NCBI GenBank assembly: GCA_023150475.1
Contig: JAKLKU010000003.1
Span: forward strand, 186,001-250,000
Direction: 5' to 3'
Length of the DNA: 64,000 nucleotides
Source of the DNA: Planctomycetota bacterium
GTDB lineage: Bacteria; Planctomycetota; UBA1135; GCA-002686595
Shown piece by piece: positions 1 through 8,332 of this stretch. The notes beneath the pieces were generated by a model that saw only the letters and a list, made by a program, of their open reading frames with translations, did no database searches and was not told the origin of the DNA. The translations under genes and the position numbers were made by a program. The stretch's first letter is position 1. Each line of letters begins with the position of its first letter.

Positions 1-523
1 CTCGAACGCGAGGCCGTGACGACGGTTTCCTGGATCGGTGCGGGTGCGGGATCTTGGGGCGTCGGGGCGACAAACATCGGGGGCTCTCCAGCCGACAGGA
101 CGAACTCGGGGGAGCGCAAGAACGCGCGCGGCCGCGAACGGTTCAAACCGACCTCGCCCGGGATACTGTCACTCGTCGTTGCGCCGAAAATCTCGAGCGG
201 GATGCAACCGGACGCTCGAAGGCGAGTCCATGCTGGAAGCCCCGACGTGTGTCCGCAGTCGCGAACCGCGCACGGAGTCGCGCGAAGAGCGCGCGAAGCT
301 GTCGCCACGCCACGTTGCGCGCCGGTGTGTCCCGCGCTCGTCCGTCGCGGTCGTTGCCCCTCGAGGCGCCCTTCGAGTCCCGAGACGGGCCGACCCTCGC
401 AGCGAGGGGCCGACGCCGCCAAAAAGTGCCCTGGCGAGGCCAGGAACCGGGTTTTCGTGACCCAACGGACCGTGCCAGTATCGTGAGGTCGGCCGCGGCG
501 GCGCCTGGCTGGCGTACCCGTGC
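1..523. other. Gene-free flank
   Basis: Apart from the terminator at 421-446 I see no convincing gene here. The open frames on both strands are Arg/Pro/Ser-rich, have no recognisable motif and lack a ribosome site. I looked for a cobalamin riboswitch because of the neighbouring receptor, and did not find a clear one. Confidence 0.5.
421..446 (-). terminator. Rho-independent terminator after the TonB receptor gene
   Basis: Read on the minus strand, a 6-bp GC stem (CCTGGC/GCCAGG, loop of 3) is followed after four bases by five T. It lies about 80 nt past the stop codon of the TonB receptor gene. This is a standard intrinsic terminator layout and the best one in the window. Confidence 0.7.
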
Positions 524-2566
524 TCAGCGCGAGTAACGCACGCCCACGACGAGGCCGATGCCGGGCGCGTCCAAGCCGGAACCGTGGACTCGATACTCCT
601 CGTCGAGGACGTTCAGCACGCCGAGCCGCCACGTCGCGTCGGTCGCGAGCGCGCCGCCGACCTCGACGTCGAACGTGACCCACCCCGCGGTGCCGTCGGG
701 GTCGATGCGCGGATCCGCGAGATCCTGCGGGGACAAGCGGTTCTGCGAGAACGCGAAACGCGTCGTGAACTCGGCCCAGTCGATCAGTCCGTGTGCGACG
801 TCGCGGCGCAGGCCGAGCGAACCGTGGAACGGCGGGATGCGCTGCGCCGGTTGGTCGTTGAAGGGTTCGTCGCCGGTCGACGGGTCGACGAAATCGTCGT
901 ACTGCTGACCGTGCGTGTACTCGGCGAGGAACCGCGCCGACCAAGGCGAGTCCGTGCCGCCGAGCCGTGTGGAACCGGTCAGTGCCGCGCCCCAGATCTC
1001 GACCGTGTTGACGTTTTCGCGTTGGTACGTCTCGTCGCCGAGGCCGGGCCCGCCTGCGTTGACGAGCCGGCTGCCGACCGCGTCGGAGATGCTGTCGTGG
1101 AACACGGCGAGCGCGGCGCTCCAACCGGGCCGGCGCGTCTCGAGCGCGAGCTCGGCGTAGAGACTCTTCTCGGGCTCCAAGTCGGGGTTCGCGAGCTCGG
1201 TACCGCCGAAGAACGATGCGTCGCGCGCGAGTTCCGACAGATTCGGCGCGCGGAAACCCTGCGCGAGCGTGCCGACCAAACGCACGCCGTCCGCGATGTC
1301 GCGACCGACGGCGACGCTGCCCGAGAGTGCGTCGAACTCGCCGTCCTCGTCCGCGCCGGTGTTGACGTCCTCGAAGCCGAACGAGAAGTACGAGTAGCGC
1401 GCGCCGACCGTGACGTGGAACGGATCGAAGCTCGCGATCTCGTCCTGCACGAACACGCCCGTCGACGTGAAGTTCGAACCGGGTGCGAACGCGCCGGTCT
1501 TCGGCGTGGTCGCGCCCGACACGATGTCCTCGTCGACGCGGCCGGAGTCGACGTCGTCGTAGTCGACGTCGAAGCCGTAGGTGAGCACGTGCTCGCCGAG
1601 CGACTTCTGGAAGTCGAGTCCGAGGCCGAGCGTGTTCGTCGTGTCGTGCTCGCGACGCAGGTTGGTGCTGCCGAGCGCGCGGATCGCACGCTCCTCGTCG
1701 TAGTAGCGGAACGACGCGCGCGCTTGGACGACGTCGGCGAGCGCGCCCCCGGCGCGGTCCTCGTAGGCGAGCACGAAACGCTGGCGATTCTGGATCGCGT
1801 ACTCGAACTCGGCGTTGGCGGGCTGCGACTGACCGAAGCCCGCGTTCAACCGGTCCGTGCGCGGCACGTCGAAGTCGCGCGTGATCGAGCTCGTCGCACG
1901 CAACGTGCGACCTCCGCCGAGCGCGGACTCCCACGCGCCGAAGTACGACTCGCCGTGGTACGCGGTGTGCTCCACAGCGCCGGACGCGGACTCGAGTTCG
2001 TTCCAGTTGTGGTAGCCACCGACCGCGAGCCACCCATGGTCTTCGAACGCTCCGGAAACGGTCGCGGCGCCGCTGAAGCCGTCGGTCGTCGATTGAAACG
2101 TCGACTCGACGCCTCCGTGGAGCTTGCGATCGCCTTCCGCGCCTGCGGGCTTGCGCCGTTTCGTCCACACGAGCACCGCGCCGCCGAGCGCGTCACTGCC
2201 GTAGAGCACCGAACGCGGCCCCCGGACCACTTCGATCTTCTCGACGGCCGCCGGCTCGATGCCGTTCAGCATCTGGTTGACGCCGTTGCGCGTCGTCGAG
2301 TCGTTCATGCGCACGCCGTCGACGACCAAGAGCACTTGCGCGCCGGAGAGGCCTTGCAGGATCGGCGAACCGCCGCCGAGGTTGGTCTCCTGGATCCACA
2401 CGCCGGCCGCATGCCCGAGTTGGCGCGGCAACGAGCGCTCGCCGGTCGCGGCGAGCTCTTCCGCGGTGACCACGATCACGTCGGCGTCGGTCTCGGTCTC
2501 GACGCGGTGCGCCCGCACCGACTCGACGATCACTTCTTGCGGCGGCGGCGCTTGGAACGGGCTCAT
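524..2566 (-). CDS. TonB-dependent outer-membrane receptor (BtuB/FepA-like)
   Basis: This is a gated outer-membrane beta-barrel for TonB-driven uptake of a metal chelate, vitamin or glycan; the substrate cannot be read from the sequence. A plug domain spans roughly residues 15-135, with the typical QGLSGAQVLLVVDGVRMND and VEVVRGPRSVLYGSDALGGA-like segments. It is followed by a long barrel region with the conserved NPDLEPEKS motif and a terminal strand ending in RYSR. I chose the start at 2566 because AAGGA lies just upstream; the frame stays open to 2824. Neither start gives a signal peptide, which is abnormal for this family. The extra N-terminal part would be low-complexity 8-residue repeats. 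It follows the chemoreceptor gene on the same strand, in the same frame, after a TAG stop. Confidence 0.85.
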   Translation of the reverse strand: MSPFQAPPPQEVIVESVRAHRVETETDADVIVVTAEELAATGERSLPRQLGHAAGVWIQETNLGGGSPILQGLSGAQVLLVVDGVRMNDSTTRNGVNQMLNGIEPAAVEKIEVVRGPRSVLYGSDALGGAVLVWTKRRKPAGAEGDRKLHGGVESTFQSTTDGFSGAATVSGAFEDHGWLAVGGYHNWNELESASGAVEHTAYHGESYFGAWESALGGGRTLRATSSITRDFDVPRTDRLNAGFGQSQPANAEFEYAIQNRQRFVLAYEDRAGGALADVVQARASFRYYDEERAIRALGSTNLRREHDTTNTLGLGLDFQKSLGEHVLTYGFDVDYDDVDSGRVDEDIVSGATTPKTGAFAPGSNFTSTGVFVQDEIASFDPFHVTVGARYSYFSFGFEDVNTGADEDGEFDALSGSVAVGRDIADGVRLVGTLAQGFRAPNLSELARDASFFGGTELANPDLEPEKSLYAELALETRRPGWSAALAVFHDSISDAVGSRLVNAGGPGLGDETYQRENVNTVEIWGAALTGSTRLGGTDSPWSARFLAEYTHGQQYDDFVDPSTGDEPFNDQPAQRIPPFHGSLGLRRDVAHGLIDWAEFTTRFAFSQNRLSPQDLADPRIDPDGTAGWVTFDVEVGGALATDATWRLGVLNVLDEEYRVHGSGLDAPGIGLVVGVRYSR

Positions 2567-2635
2567 CGGGATCCTTCGCGTTCGACGTGGCGAGCGCAGG
2601 ATCCTAGCCGACGTCCGGATCCGCGCTCGGTCGTC

Positions 2636-2779
2636 GCGCGGCTCGGGTTCCTCGCCGCCAGACCGAGCGGACGCATCGCCACCAACCGGCTCCGACTCAT
2701 CGCCGCCGCGTGGCGTCGGAGCGTCGGCGCCACGCGCCGTCGACGGATCGCCGCCACGCGCCTGTGGCGCTTCTCCGCC
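2636..2779 (-). repeat. Six degenerate 24-bp tandem units upstream of the TonB receptor
   Basis: In the minus-strand frame that leads into the receptor, six consecutive 8-residue units can be read: GGEAPQAR, GGDPSTAR, GADAPTPR, GGDESEPV, GGDASARS, GGEEPEPR. The units are diverged, but the GG(D/E/A) start recurs every 24 bp. They fill most of the otherwise gene-free 2567-2872 gap between the receptor and the chemoreceptor. It is unclear whether they are translated. Confidence 0.6.
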
Positions 2780-2872
2780 GAACAGCGCCGAACCAAGCTG
2801 CCGCGAAACACGTCCGCCGGCCATCGGGCGAACCCGACGGCCGGCGGCACGCGCGAGAGCGATTCCGCTCGT

Positions 2873-5011
2873 CTAGACCTTGGCGACCTTGAAGCGCGAC
2901 ATGCTGCGGTTGAGGCGCTGCGAGATCGAGTCGAGCTTCTGCACGAGCTGCAGGTTGTCGTCGGCGCTCGTGCGCGCCACTTCGGCGAGCTTCGAGACCG
3001 ACTCCATGCTCGTGACGGCGATCGTCGCGACTTCGACCTGCTCCTTCGCGGCCGACGTGATGTCGCCGATCAGTTCGGCCGAGTGAGTCGACTCGCCTTG
3101 GATCTTGACCAGGGCGTCGCCCGCCTTCGACACGATCTGCGCTTCTTCTTCCACGGCGCGAGTCTGCTCTTCGATCGCGGCCACGGACTCCGCGGTCTCC
3201 GCTTGGATGCCCGCGACCAGGTTCGAGATCTCCTGCGTGGCGACGGCCGTGCGCTCGGCGAGCTTGCGCACTTCGTCGGCGACCACGCTGAAGCCGCGAC
3301 CTTGTTCGCCGGCACGCGCCGCTTCGATCGCGGCGTTGAGCGCGAGCATGTTGGTCTGCTCGGAGATCTTCGCGATCGTGCCGACGATGCCCGAGATCTC
3401 CATGCTGCGGTCGCCCAGGTTCTTGATCTTCTTCGCGCCCGCTTGCACGTTCGCTCGGAGACCTTCCATGCCCTGCACGACGTTGTGCACCGATTCGGCG
3501 CCCGCGAGCGCGGACTCCTGCGTGCGATTGGCGGCCTGCACGGCAGTGCCGGCGTTCTGGCTGACCGACATGATGCGCTCCGACATCTCGCGCACCGTGC
3601 GATCGACCTCGCCCAACATCTCGACCTGACGGCTCGCGCCTTCGGTGACGAGCTTCGACACGTCGCCGATGCGCTGCGTGGCTTGCGCGGTCTCTTCGAT
3701 CGCGATCATCGCGTCGGCGAGCACCTCGGTCCAACTGCCGAGCATCTGGTTGATCGCGTCCGCGACGTTGCCGAGCGCACCTTCGGTCACGGCGGCGCGC
3801 ACCGACAGGTTGCCGTCGGCCGCGTCGGCCACGACCGTCAGCAGGTCCATGATGTTGTTGTTGAGCGCCTGGTTCTCCTTCTCGGCGCGCTCGCGCAGCG
3901 CTTGCGTTTCGCGCAGCGTGCCCGTGATCTCGCCTTCGAGGTGGACGTAGAACGCGGAGAGCACGTAGATCAGCAAGGCGATCGTCGCGAGACCGGTGAC
4001 GAGACCGACCTTCCAGCCCATCGAGTACGAGGCCACGCGGGCGTCGCACAACGACTTGAGGTCGGGACCGAGCTTCGCGGCGAGTTCGTTGATCGAACGA
4101 CCGACCTTGAGGCCGCGGTCGAGCACGACGGCCGGCGCCATGCCGACGTCATCCGAGAGCAGCACGGAACGACGCACTTGGTCGGCCCAGGACTTCACGT
4201 CGCGAGACGCGGCCTGCACTGCGCCGTCGATCGATCCCTGCAACGTGCCGCTCTTGTTGTTCGCGTACGCGACGCCGAAGTTGACGGCGAGTTCGTCGAC
4301 CAGCGTGCTCGCTTTGGTCGTCAAGGCGGCGAGCTCGATGCGCTGCTCGGGCGACAGCTTGCCCGCGCGATGGGCGTCGAGCATCACGACGGTCGCTTGA
4401 CCGACCGCTTCGGCGAGCGTCGGGACCCGCGCGACGTAACCGTCCATGACCCAGTAGCTGTCGAGATCCGGGTCGAGGATCAGGTTCGAGTAGTTCGCCG
4501 CATAGTTGGTGATGAAGTCGTTCACGCTGGCGACGAGCGCGTTGTGCGCGTCCACGCTCTCCGCCACCGACGCGAACTGGGCGCCGCGCAACGCGTCCCA
4601 CTGCTGGCGGATCTCGACCCAACGCTGCGAAGCCTTCGCTTCGCCCGCGGCATCGACGAACTCACCGCCGATGCGCTTGTCGATCGCACCGACCTGGCCG
4701 ACCGCGGCGTCGACGGTCGCATCCACGCGCGCCGTCGCCGAACCGTCCTTCTCCCAGCCGGAGAACCGCGCGATCTCGTGAGCGCGACGTTCTTGCACAC
4801 CAGCGAGGACCGTTTGGAGCGGCGTGATGTACTCGACGCCCCAGCTTTCCTTCTGGTTGAACGTGATGTCCGATTTGGCCGCCGAAAGCTGCATGTAGAG
4901 CAGATAGGCGAGCGGCGCGATGACGATCGCGCCGACGAGCATGAACATCCGGCTGTACTTCAGCCGGTGCATCAGAGCGAGGACGGGACGGAAGACGTAC
5001 GTGGACTTCAT
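2873..5011 (-). CDS. Methyl-accepting chemotaxis protein, PilJ-like
   Basis: Membrane receptor that feeds the CheA of this operon. A membrane helix lies at about residues 22-41 and a large periplasmic helical sensor at about 42-330. The sensor contains the segment [14 protein letters not shown], which is common in helical-bundle sensor modules. A second membrane helix is at about 334-355, followed by a HAMP-like region. The cytoplasmic coiled coil carries the classic hairpin tip ([20 protein letters not shown], then [16 protein letters not shown]). The length of 712 aa is normal. No C-terminal NWETF-type CheR tether is present; the end is SRFKVAKV. It is the last gene of the minus-strand chemosensory operon, about 105 bp after the kinase gene. 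The ligand is unknown. Confidence 0.92.
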   Translation of the reverse strand: MKSTYVFRPVLALMHRLKYSRMFMLVGAIVIAPLAYLLYMQLSAAKSDITFNQKESWGVEYITPLQTVLAGVQERRAHEIARFSGWEKDGSATARVDATVDAAVGQVGAIDKRIGGEFVDAAGEAKASQRWVEIRQQWDALRGAQFASVAESVDAHNALVASVNDFITNYAANYSNLILDPDLDSYWVMDGYVARVPTLAEAVGQATVVMLDAHRAGKLSPEQRIELAALTTKASTLVDELAVNFGVAYANNKSGTLQGSIDGAVQAASRDVKSWADQVRRSVLLSDDVGMAPAVVLDRGLKVGRSINELAAKLGPDLKSLCDARVASYSMGWKVGLVTGLATIALLIYVLSAFYVHLEGEITGTLRETQALRERAEKENQALNNNIMDLLTVVADAADGNLSVRAAVTEGALGNVADAINQMLGSWTEVLADAMIAIEETAQATQRIGDVSKLVTEGASRQVEMLGEVDRTVREMSERIMSVSQNAGTAVQAANRTQESALAGAESVHNVVQGMEGLRANVQAGAKKIKNLGDRSMEISGIVGTIAKISEQTNMLALNAAIEAARAGEQGRGFSVVADEVRKLAERTAVATQEISNLVAGIQAETAESVAAIEEQTRAVEEEAQIVSKAGDALVKIQGESTHSAELIGDITSAAKEQVEVATIAVTSMESVSKLAEVARTSADDNLQLVQKLDSISQRLNRSMSRFKVAKV

Positions 5012-5116
5012 GAGGCGTGGGAGGCTTGGGAATGGCCTAGGCGAATCGCGCTCGCTTCGACCGGAGTGCGCTTCGGTGCGGGACTTCGCGATGTTCGGTC
5101 CGCACCGAGGGGATCT

Positions 5117-6277
5117 TTAGGTGGATGTCGAGTCGGGTCCTGCGACTCGACTTCGTGCGGAAACGCCGAGCTCGGCTCGCACGGTGTGCAAGTCCGAAAC
5201 GAGCTCGGCGTAGGTCTGTTGTCGCTCGCCGCGATCGCGCGACAACATGCGCGCGACGACACGCGAGAGCGCTGGAGAAACGTCGGCGACGCGTTCCGCG
5301 AGCGGTACGACGTGCGCCGTCGTCAGTTCGTCGCGCAACTCGCGCACGCTTCGCGCGTGAAACACCGTCTCGCCGCAAGCGAGGTGATAGAGCGTCGCAC
5401 CGAGCGAATAGATGTCCGCTCGATGGTCGACCGAATCCGGCGACTCGACGTGTTCGGGCGACATGTACGCCGGCGTGCCGACGATCGCGTCCGCAGGGAG
5501 TCCGCCGTTGCGCCCGTGCCGCGCGCCTGCGTCGACTCCGCAGAACGCGAGACCGAGATCGATGATCTTCGCCGAACCGTCGGCCGCGATCAGGATGTTC
5601 GACGGCTTGACGTCGCGGTGGATCACGCCGCGGCGCTCGGCGCTCGAGAGCCCCGCGCAGCAGTCGAGCCCGATCGCGACGACACGTTCGGGCGCCAGGC
5701 GCCGATCGCGCGCGAGCACTCGCGAGAGCGGCTCGCCCTCGACGTAGTCCATCACGATGTACGAAAGCGTCTCGGTCTTGGCGACATCGCGCACACGAAC
5801 GACGTTGGGATGGTCGACGCGCGCCGCGAGCCGCGCTTCTTCGCACAACATCGCGGCCATCCGCGGATTCGCGGTGACGACGCTCGGCAGCAGCATCTTG
5901 ATCGCGACGGGCGAGCGCAGGAGCAAGTGCGTCGCTCGGTACACGACCGCGAACGCACCACGACCGAGCACTTCGTCGAGGCGGTACTTGTCGACGACGG
6001 CGCCGACGGGGACCGGCAACTCGCTCGCGCGGCGTTTCGTGTCGCGAGAGCGGCCGCGGTCGGCGCGCGCGCGAGCAGGCGGTTCTTCCGCGGGAGAGCT
6101 CACGCCGAGGGGCGCCACCGACGCCGGCGTTCCGAAGATGCGGCACGGCAGAGCGGGCGGCAGTGCAGCGAGCTCACGCGCGGCCCACGCCGGCGGCGGA
6201 CAGTCGTCGGCCGCGAAACAACCGCGCAACGGCGGCACGTCGGGCACGACGTCCGAGAGTTTCCGCCGGCGACTCAT
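5117..6277 (-). CDS. Soluble Ser/Thr protein kinase (Hanks type) in chemosensory operon
   Basis: 386-aa protein kinase without a membrane helix. After a proline- and arginine-rich N-terminus (about 95 aa) comes the kinase fold. It has the Gly loop GRGAFAVVY, Lys127 in VAIKML, the catalytic loop HRDVKPSN, DLG in place of DFG, GTPAYMSPE in the activation segment and DIYSLGATLYHL in subdomain IX. All catalytic residues look intact. Its ATG overlaps the stop of the upstream PATAN response regulator as ATGA, so the two are translationally coupled. This ties the kinase to the chemosensory pathway and makes CheA, CheW or the response regulators plausible substrates; that is inference. The open frame runs further upstream, but the residues before 6277 are shadow coding. 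Confidence 0.9.
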   Translation of the reverse strand: MSRRRKLSDVVPDVPPLRGCFAADDCPPPAWAARELAALPPALPCRIFGTPASVAPLGVSSPAEEPPARARADRGRSRDTKRRASELPVPVGAVVDKYRLDEVLGRGAFAVVYRATHLLLRSPVAIKMLLPSVVTANPRMAAMLCEEARLAARVDHPNVVRVRDVAKTETLSYIVMDYVEGEPLSRVLARDRRLAPERVVAIGLDCCAGLSSAERRGVIHRDVKPSNILIAADGSAKIIDLGLAFCGVDAGARHGRNGGLPADAIVGTPAYMSPEHVESPDSVDHRADIYSLGATLYHLACGETVFHARSVRELRDELTTAHVVPLAERVADVSPALSRVVARMLSRDRGERQQTYAELVSDLHTVRAELGVSARSRVAGPDSTST

Positions 6278-7770
6278 GCGGCGCGGCCCCCACGCTCGTC
6301 CCGCCGCGAATCGCCGCTCAGTGCGCGCACCGCGCCGAGCAACGCTTCGCGGAAGTCGAAGCCAGCTTCGTCGAACGAGCCTGCGAGCAACACGATCTCG
6401 GCTCGCGCGCCGGCCAACTTCGCGGTCTCCTCGAGCCCGTCCGACAACGAATCGTTGCCGATGCCGAGGACGCACTGCGGCTGCAGTTCGCCCAACAACT
6501 CGGCGAGTTCGACGCGCTCCTCGACGCCGAGCGAGTACCAGTCGCCGTGACTCGGCGCGACCAGCAGCACGTTCGGCGACACGCGCAGGTTCGCAAGCCG
6601 CGCCGCCGGCGCGTTCTCGTCGAGCAACGAGACTTCCGCCGTGACGCCGCCCTTCAGTTCGAACGTCAACGCGAGGCTCAAGTCGTGTTCGGTCAACGCC
6701 GTCGCCAGGTGCGCTTCGGACATCGGCGACGCGAGCGACGCCAACGCGCACGCACCGGCGGCGAGGTTGCCGACGACGACGACGTGGAAACGCTGCGCCG
6801 AGCTCTCGGCGCCGCTCCACGCAGCGAGCCGCTCGGGCGTCAAGAGCGCGAGCTCGCCGAGCGTGAACGGGTCTTCGAGTCCGGCCGCGAGCGCGGCGAG
6901 CGCGGGCTCCGTGAGTGCGACGGCGACGCGGCGGGTCGGCACGGGGAGGCTCGCGACGCGAGGGCTCGTCGTGTCGCGGCCGGCCTTCGCTCCGGGCGTC
7001 GCGTCGCGATCCTCGTCGACGAGCCGCGCGGCCTCCATCAACAGACTCATCGACGGTTGGAACACGCGGCGCTCGGGGAGCCCGTCGGCGAAATCGTCCG
7101 GCGCGAACTCGAACTGCCCGACCGGCTCCGCGAACAAGCGGTAGAACGCTTCCGGTCCGTCGAGGTTGCCGAACGTGATCTGGTGCGGTTCGCCGCGCAC
7201 GAACACGATGCGCCCGGCGGCGCGCGGCGTGACGATCGACAGCACGCCGCTGCGCTGCCCGAACGTGAACATGTTCGTGAGGTCGGCGAACGAGATGCCC
7301 GTGAAGTCGCCCGCGAGGTTGTACTTCCGCTTGCGAGCCACCGAACGGCGCGTCGCCGAGCGCTCGAGGATCGCATCGATGCGCGCGACGAACTCGGCGA
7401 TTTGAATCGGCTTGACGAAGTAGTCGTCGATGCCGAGTTGGAAGCCGGCGACCTTCGAGACGATCCGCGCGTCGGCGGAGACGATCGCGATCGGGAGCTC
7501 GGCGAGCCGCGGCTCGCGACGGAGGCGCCGCACGAACTTGAACCCGTCGGTGTCGGGCAACCCGACGTCGAGCAGCAGCAAGTCGACGACGGTGTTCTTC
7601 AGGACCTCGAGCGCCGCCGCGGCATCGTGCGCGATCTCGATGGCGTAAGAACGCTCGCGGCGCAACGCGCGCTCCAAGAACCTGCACGCGACCGGATCGT
7701 CGTCGACGATCAGGATCGTCGCGTCGTGGGCCGGCGTCGCGGAGGCGACTTGTTCGAACGCGGGTTGCAC
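6274..7770 (-). CDS. Response regulator: REC - PATAN (DUF4388) - degenerate GTPase-like domain
   Basis: 498 aa. A receiver domain (about 18-138) has the acid pocket DDD at 23-25, phospho-acceptor Asp68 in LLLLDVGLPD and Lys120 in FVKP. A PATAN/DUF4388 domain follows at about 152-240 (DFTGISFADLTNMF, then GRIVFVRGEPHQITFG). The C-terminal 160 residues (about 326-485) run beta-alpha like a Ras-type GTPase: a first strand HVVVVG with a loop GNLAAGACA where the P-loop should be, a strand pair around VSLLDENAP, PNVLLVAPSHGDW, and QCVLGIGND in the NKxD position. The P-loop Lys and Ser/Thr are missing, so nucleotide binding is doubtful. The assignment of this last domain is my inference. Its stop overlaps the kinase start. 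Confidence 0.85.
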   Translation of the reverse strand: MQPAFEQVASATPAHDATILIVDDDPVACRFLERALRRERSYAIEIAHDAAAALEVLKNTVVDLLLLDVGLPDTDGFKFVRRLRREPRLAELPIAIVSADARIVSKVAGFQLGIDDYFVKPIQIAEFVARIDAILERSATRRSVARKRKYNLAGDFTGISFADLTNMFTFGQRSGVLSIVTPRAAGRIVFVRGEPHQITFGNLDGPEAFYRLFAEPVGQFEFAPDDFADGLPERRVFQPSMSLLMEAARLVDEDRDATPGAKAGRDTTSPRVASLPVPTRRVAVALTEPALAALAAGLEDPFTLGELALLTPERLAAWSGAESSAQRFHVVVVGNLAAGACALASLASPMSEAHLATALTEHDLSLALTFELKGGVTAEVSLLDENAPAARLANLRVSPNVLLVAPSHGDWYSLGVEERVELAELLGELQPQCVLGIGNDSLSDGLEETAKLAGARAEIVLLAGSFDEAGFDFREALLGAVRALSGDSRRDERGGRAA

Positions 7771-7785
7771 GTCGTCGACGAGGCG

Positions 7786-8313
7786 TTAGCGCTCGCCTCG
7801 TTTGGGCTTCGCGTGCGTGGCGGTACGCGACCACGCACGCTCGTCGGGGAGGAACAACGCTTCGAGGTCGAGCACCAACCCACCGACCGCGGTCCGGCGA
7901 TCGTTCGGCAGGAAACTGCCTCGGTAAGGACGCCGACCGCCGGCACAGAGGCCGTCCGGCAGGCGCGAAAGCCGTGCATCGGCAACACGTCCAACCCACC
8001 GACACGCGCCGGTGCGCAACGCGATCGGAGTGCCGTCGCCGAGCCGCGCGAGCACCCACGCGCGCCGTTCGGACTCGCGGCCGAGCAGTTCGCCGAGGTC
8101 CCACGCCGCGTACTCCTTCTGTTCGCGGCGCACGACGCCGAGGAACGCTCTCGGTGCGCCGGCGCGCGGATCGGCGCGCGGCACGAGCTCTTCTTCGAGC
8201 ACGATGCGCTCGACGCGGACGGTGTCGATCGCGAGCAACCACTCGTGGCAAGCGACCTGCAACGACAGTTCGCCGGCGGTCTGCGGCTTCGTCGGACTCT
8301 GTGCGCCGTTCAT
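7786..8313 (-). CDS. CheW-like adaptor (divergent)
   Basis: 175-aa CheW-fold scaffold that would link receptor to CheA. The recognisable parts are the first strands (VACHEWLLAIDTVRVERIV), APRAFLGVVRREQKEYAAWDLGELLG at the place of the usual RG-x-x-x-P-V-x-D-L core, and WVLARLGDGTPIALRTGACRWVGRV. It is strongly diverged: the conserved Arg-Gly and Asp-Leu elements are only partly kept, and a long Arg/Lys-rich tail follows. It starts 19 nt after the CheA stop, inside the operon. It is the second of three CheW-type genes here, and might serve as a specific adaptor for the downstream receptor. Confidence 0.75.
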   Translation of the reverse strand: MNGAQSPTKPQTAGELSLQVACHEWLLAIDTVRVERIVLEEELVPRADPRAGAPRAFLGVVRREQKEYAAWDLGELLGRESERRAWVLARLGDGTPIALRTGACRWVGRVADARLSRLPDGLCAGGRRPYRGSFLPNDRRTAVGGLVLDLEALFLPDERAWSRTATHAKPKRGER

Positions 8314-8332
8314 GCGTCGTCTCCGTCCGGGC

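Noticed and set aside
1..523. Cobalamin riboswitch linked to the TonB receptor
   Set aside because: The region lies downstream of the receptor on its strand and no B12-box core could be identified.
584..6550. Very long plus-strand open frame (about 1990 codons) opposite the TonB receptor, chemoreceptor and kinase genes
   Set aside because: It is the antisense shadow of high-GC coding DNA: Arg/Asp/Val-rich, no motif, no ribosome site, while the minus strand holds clear families.
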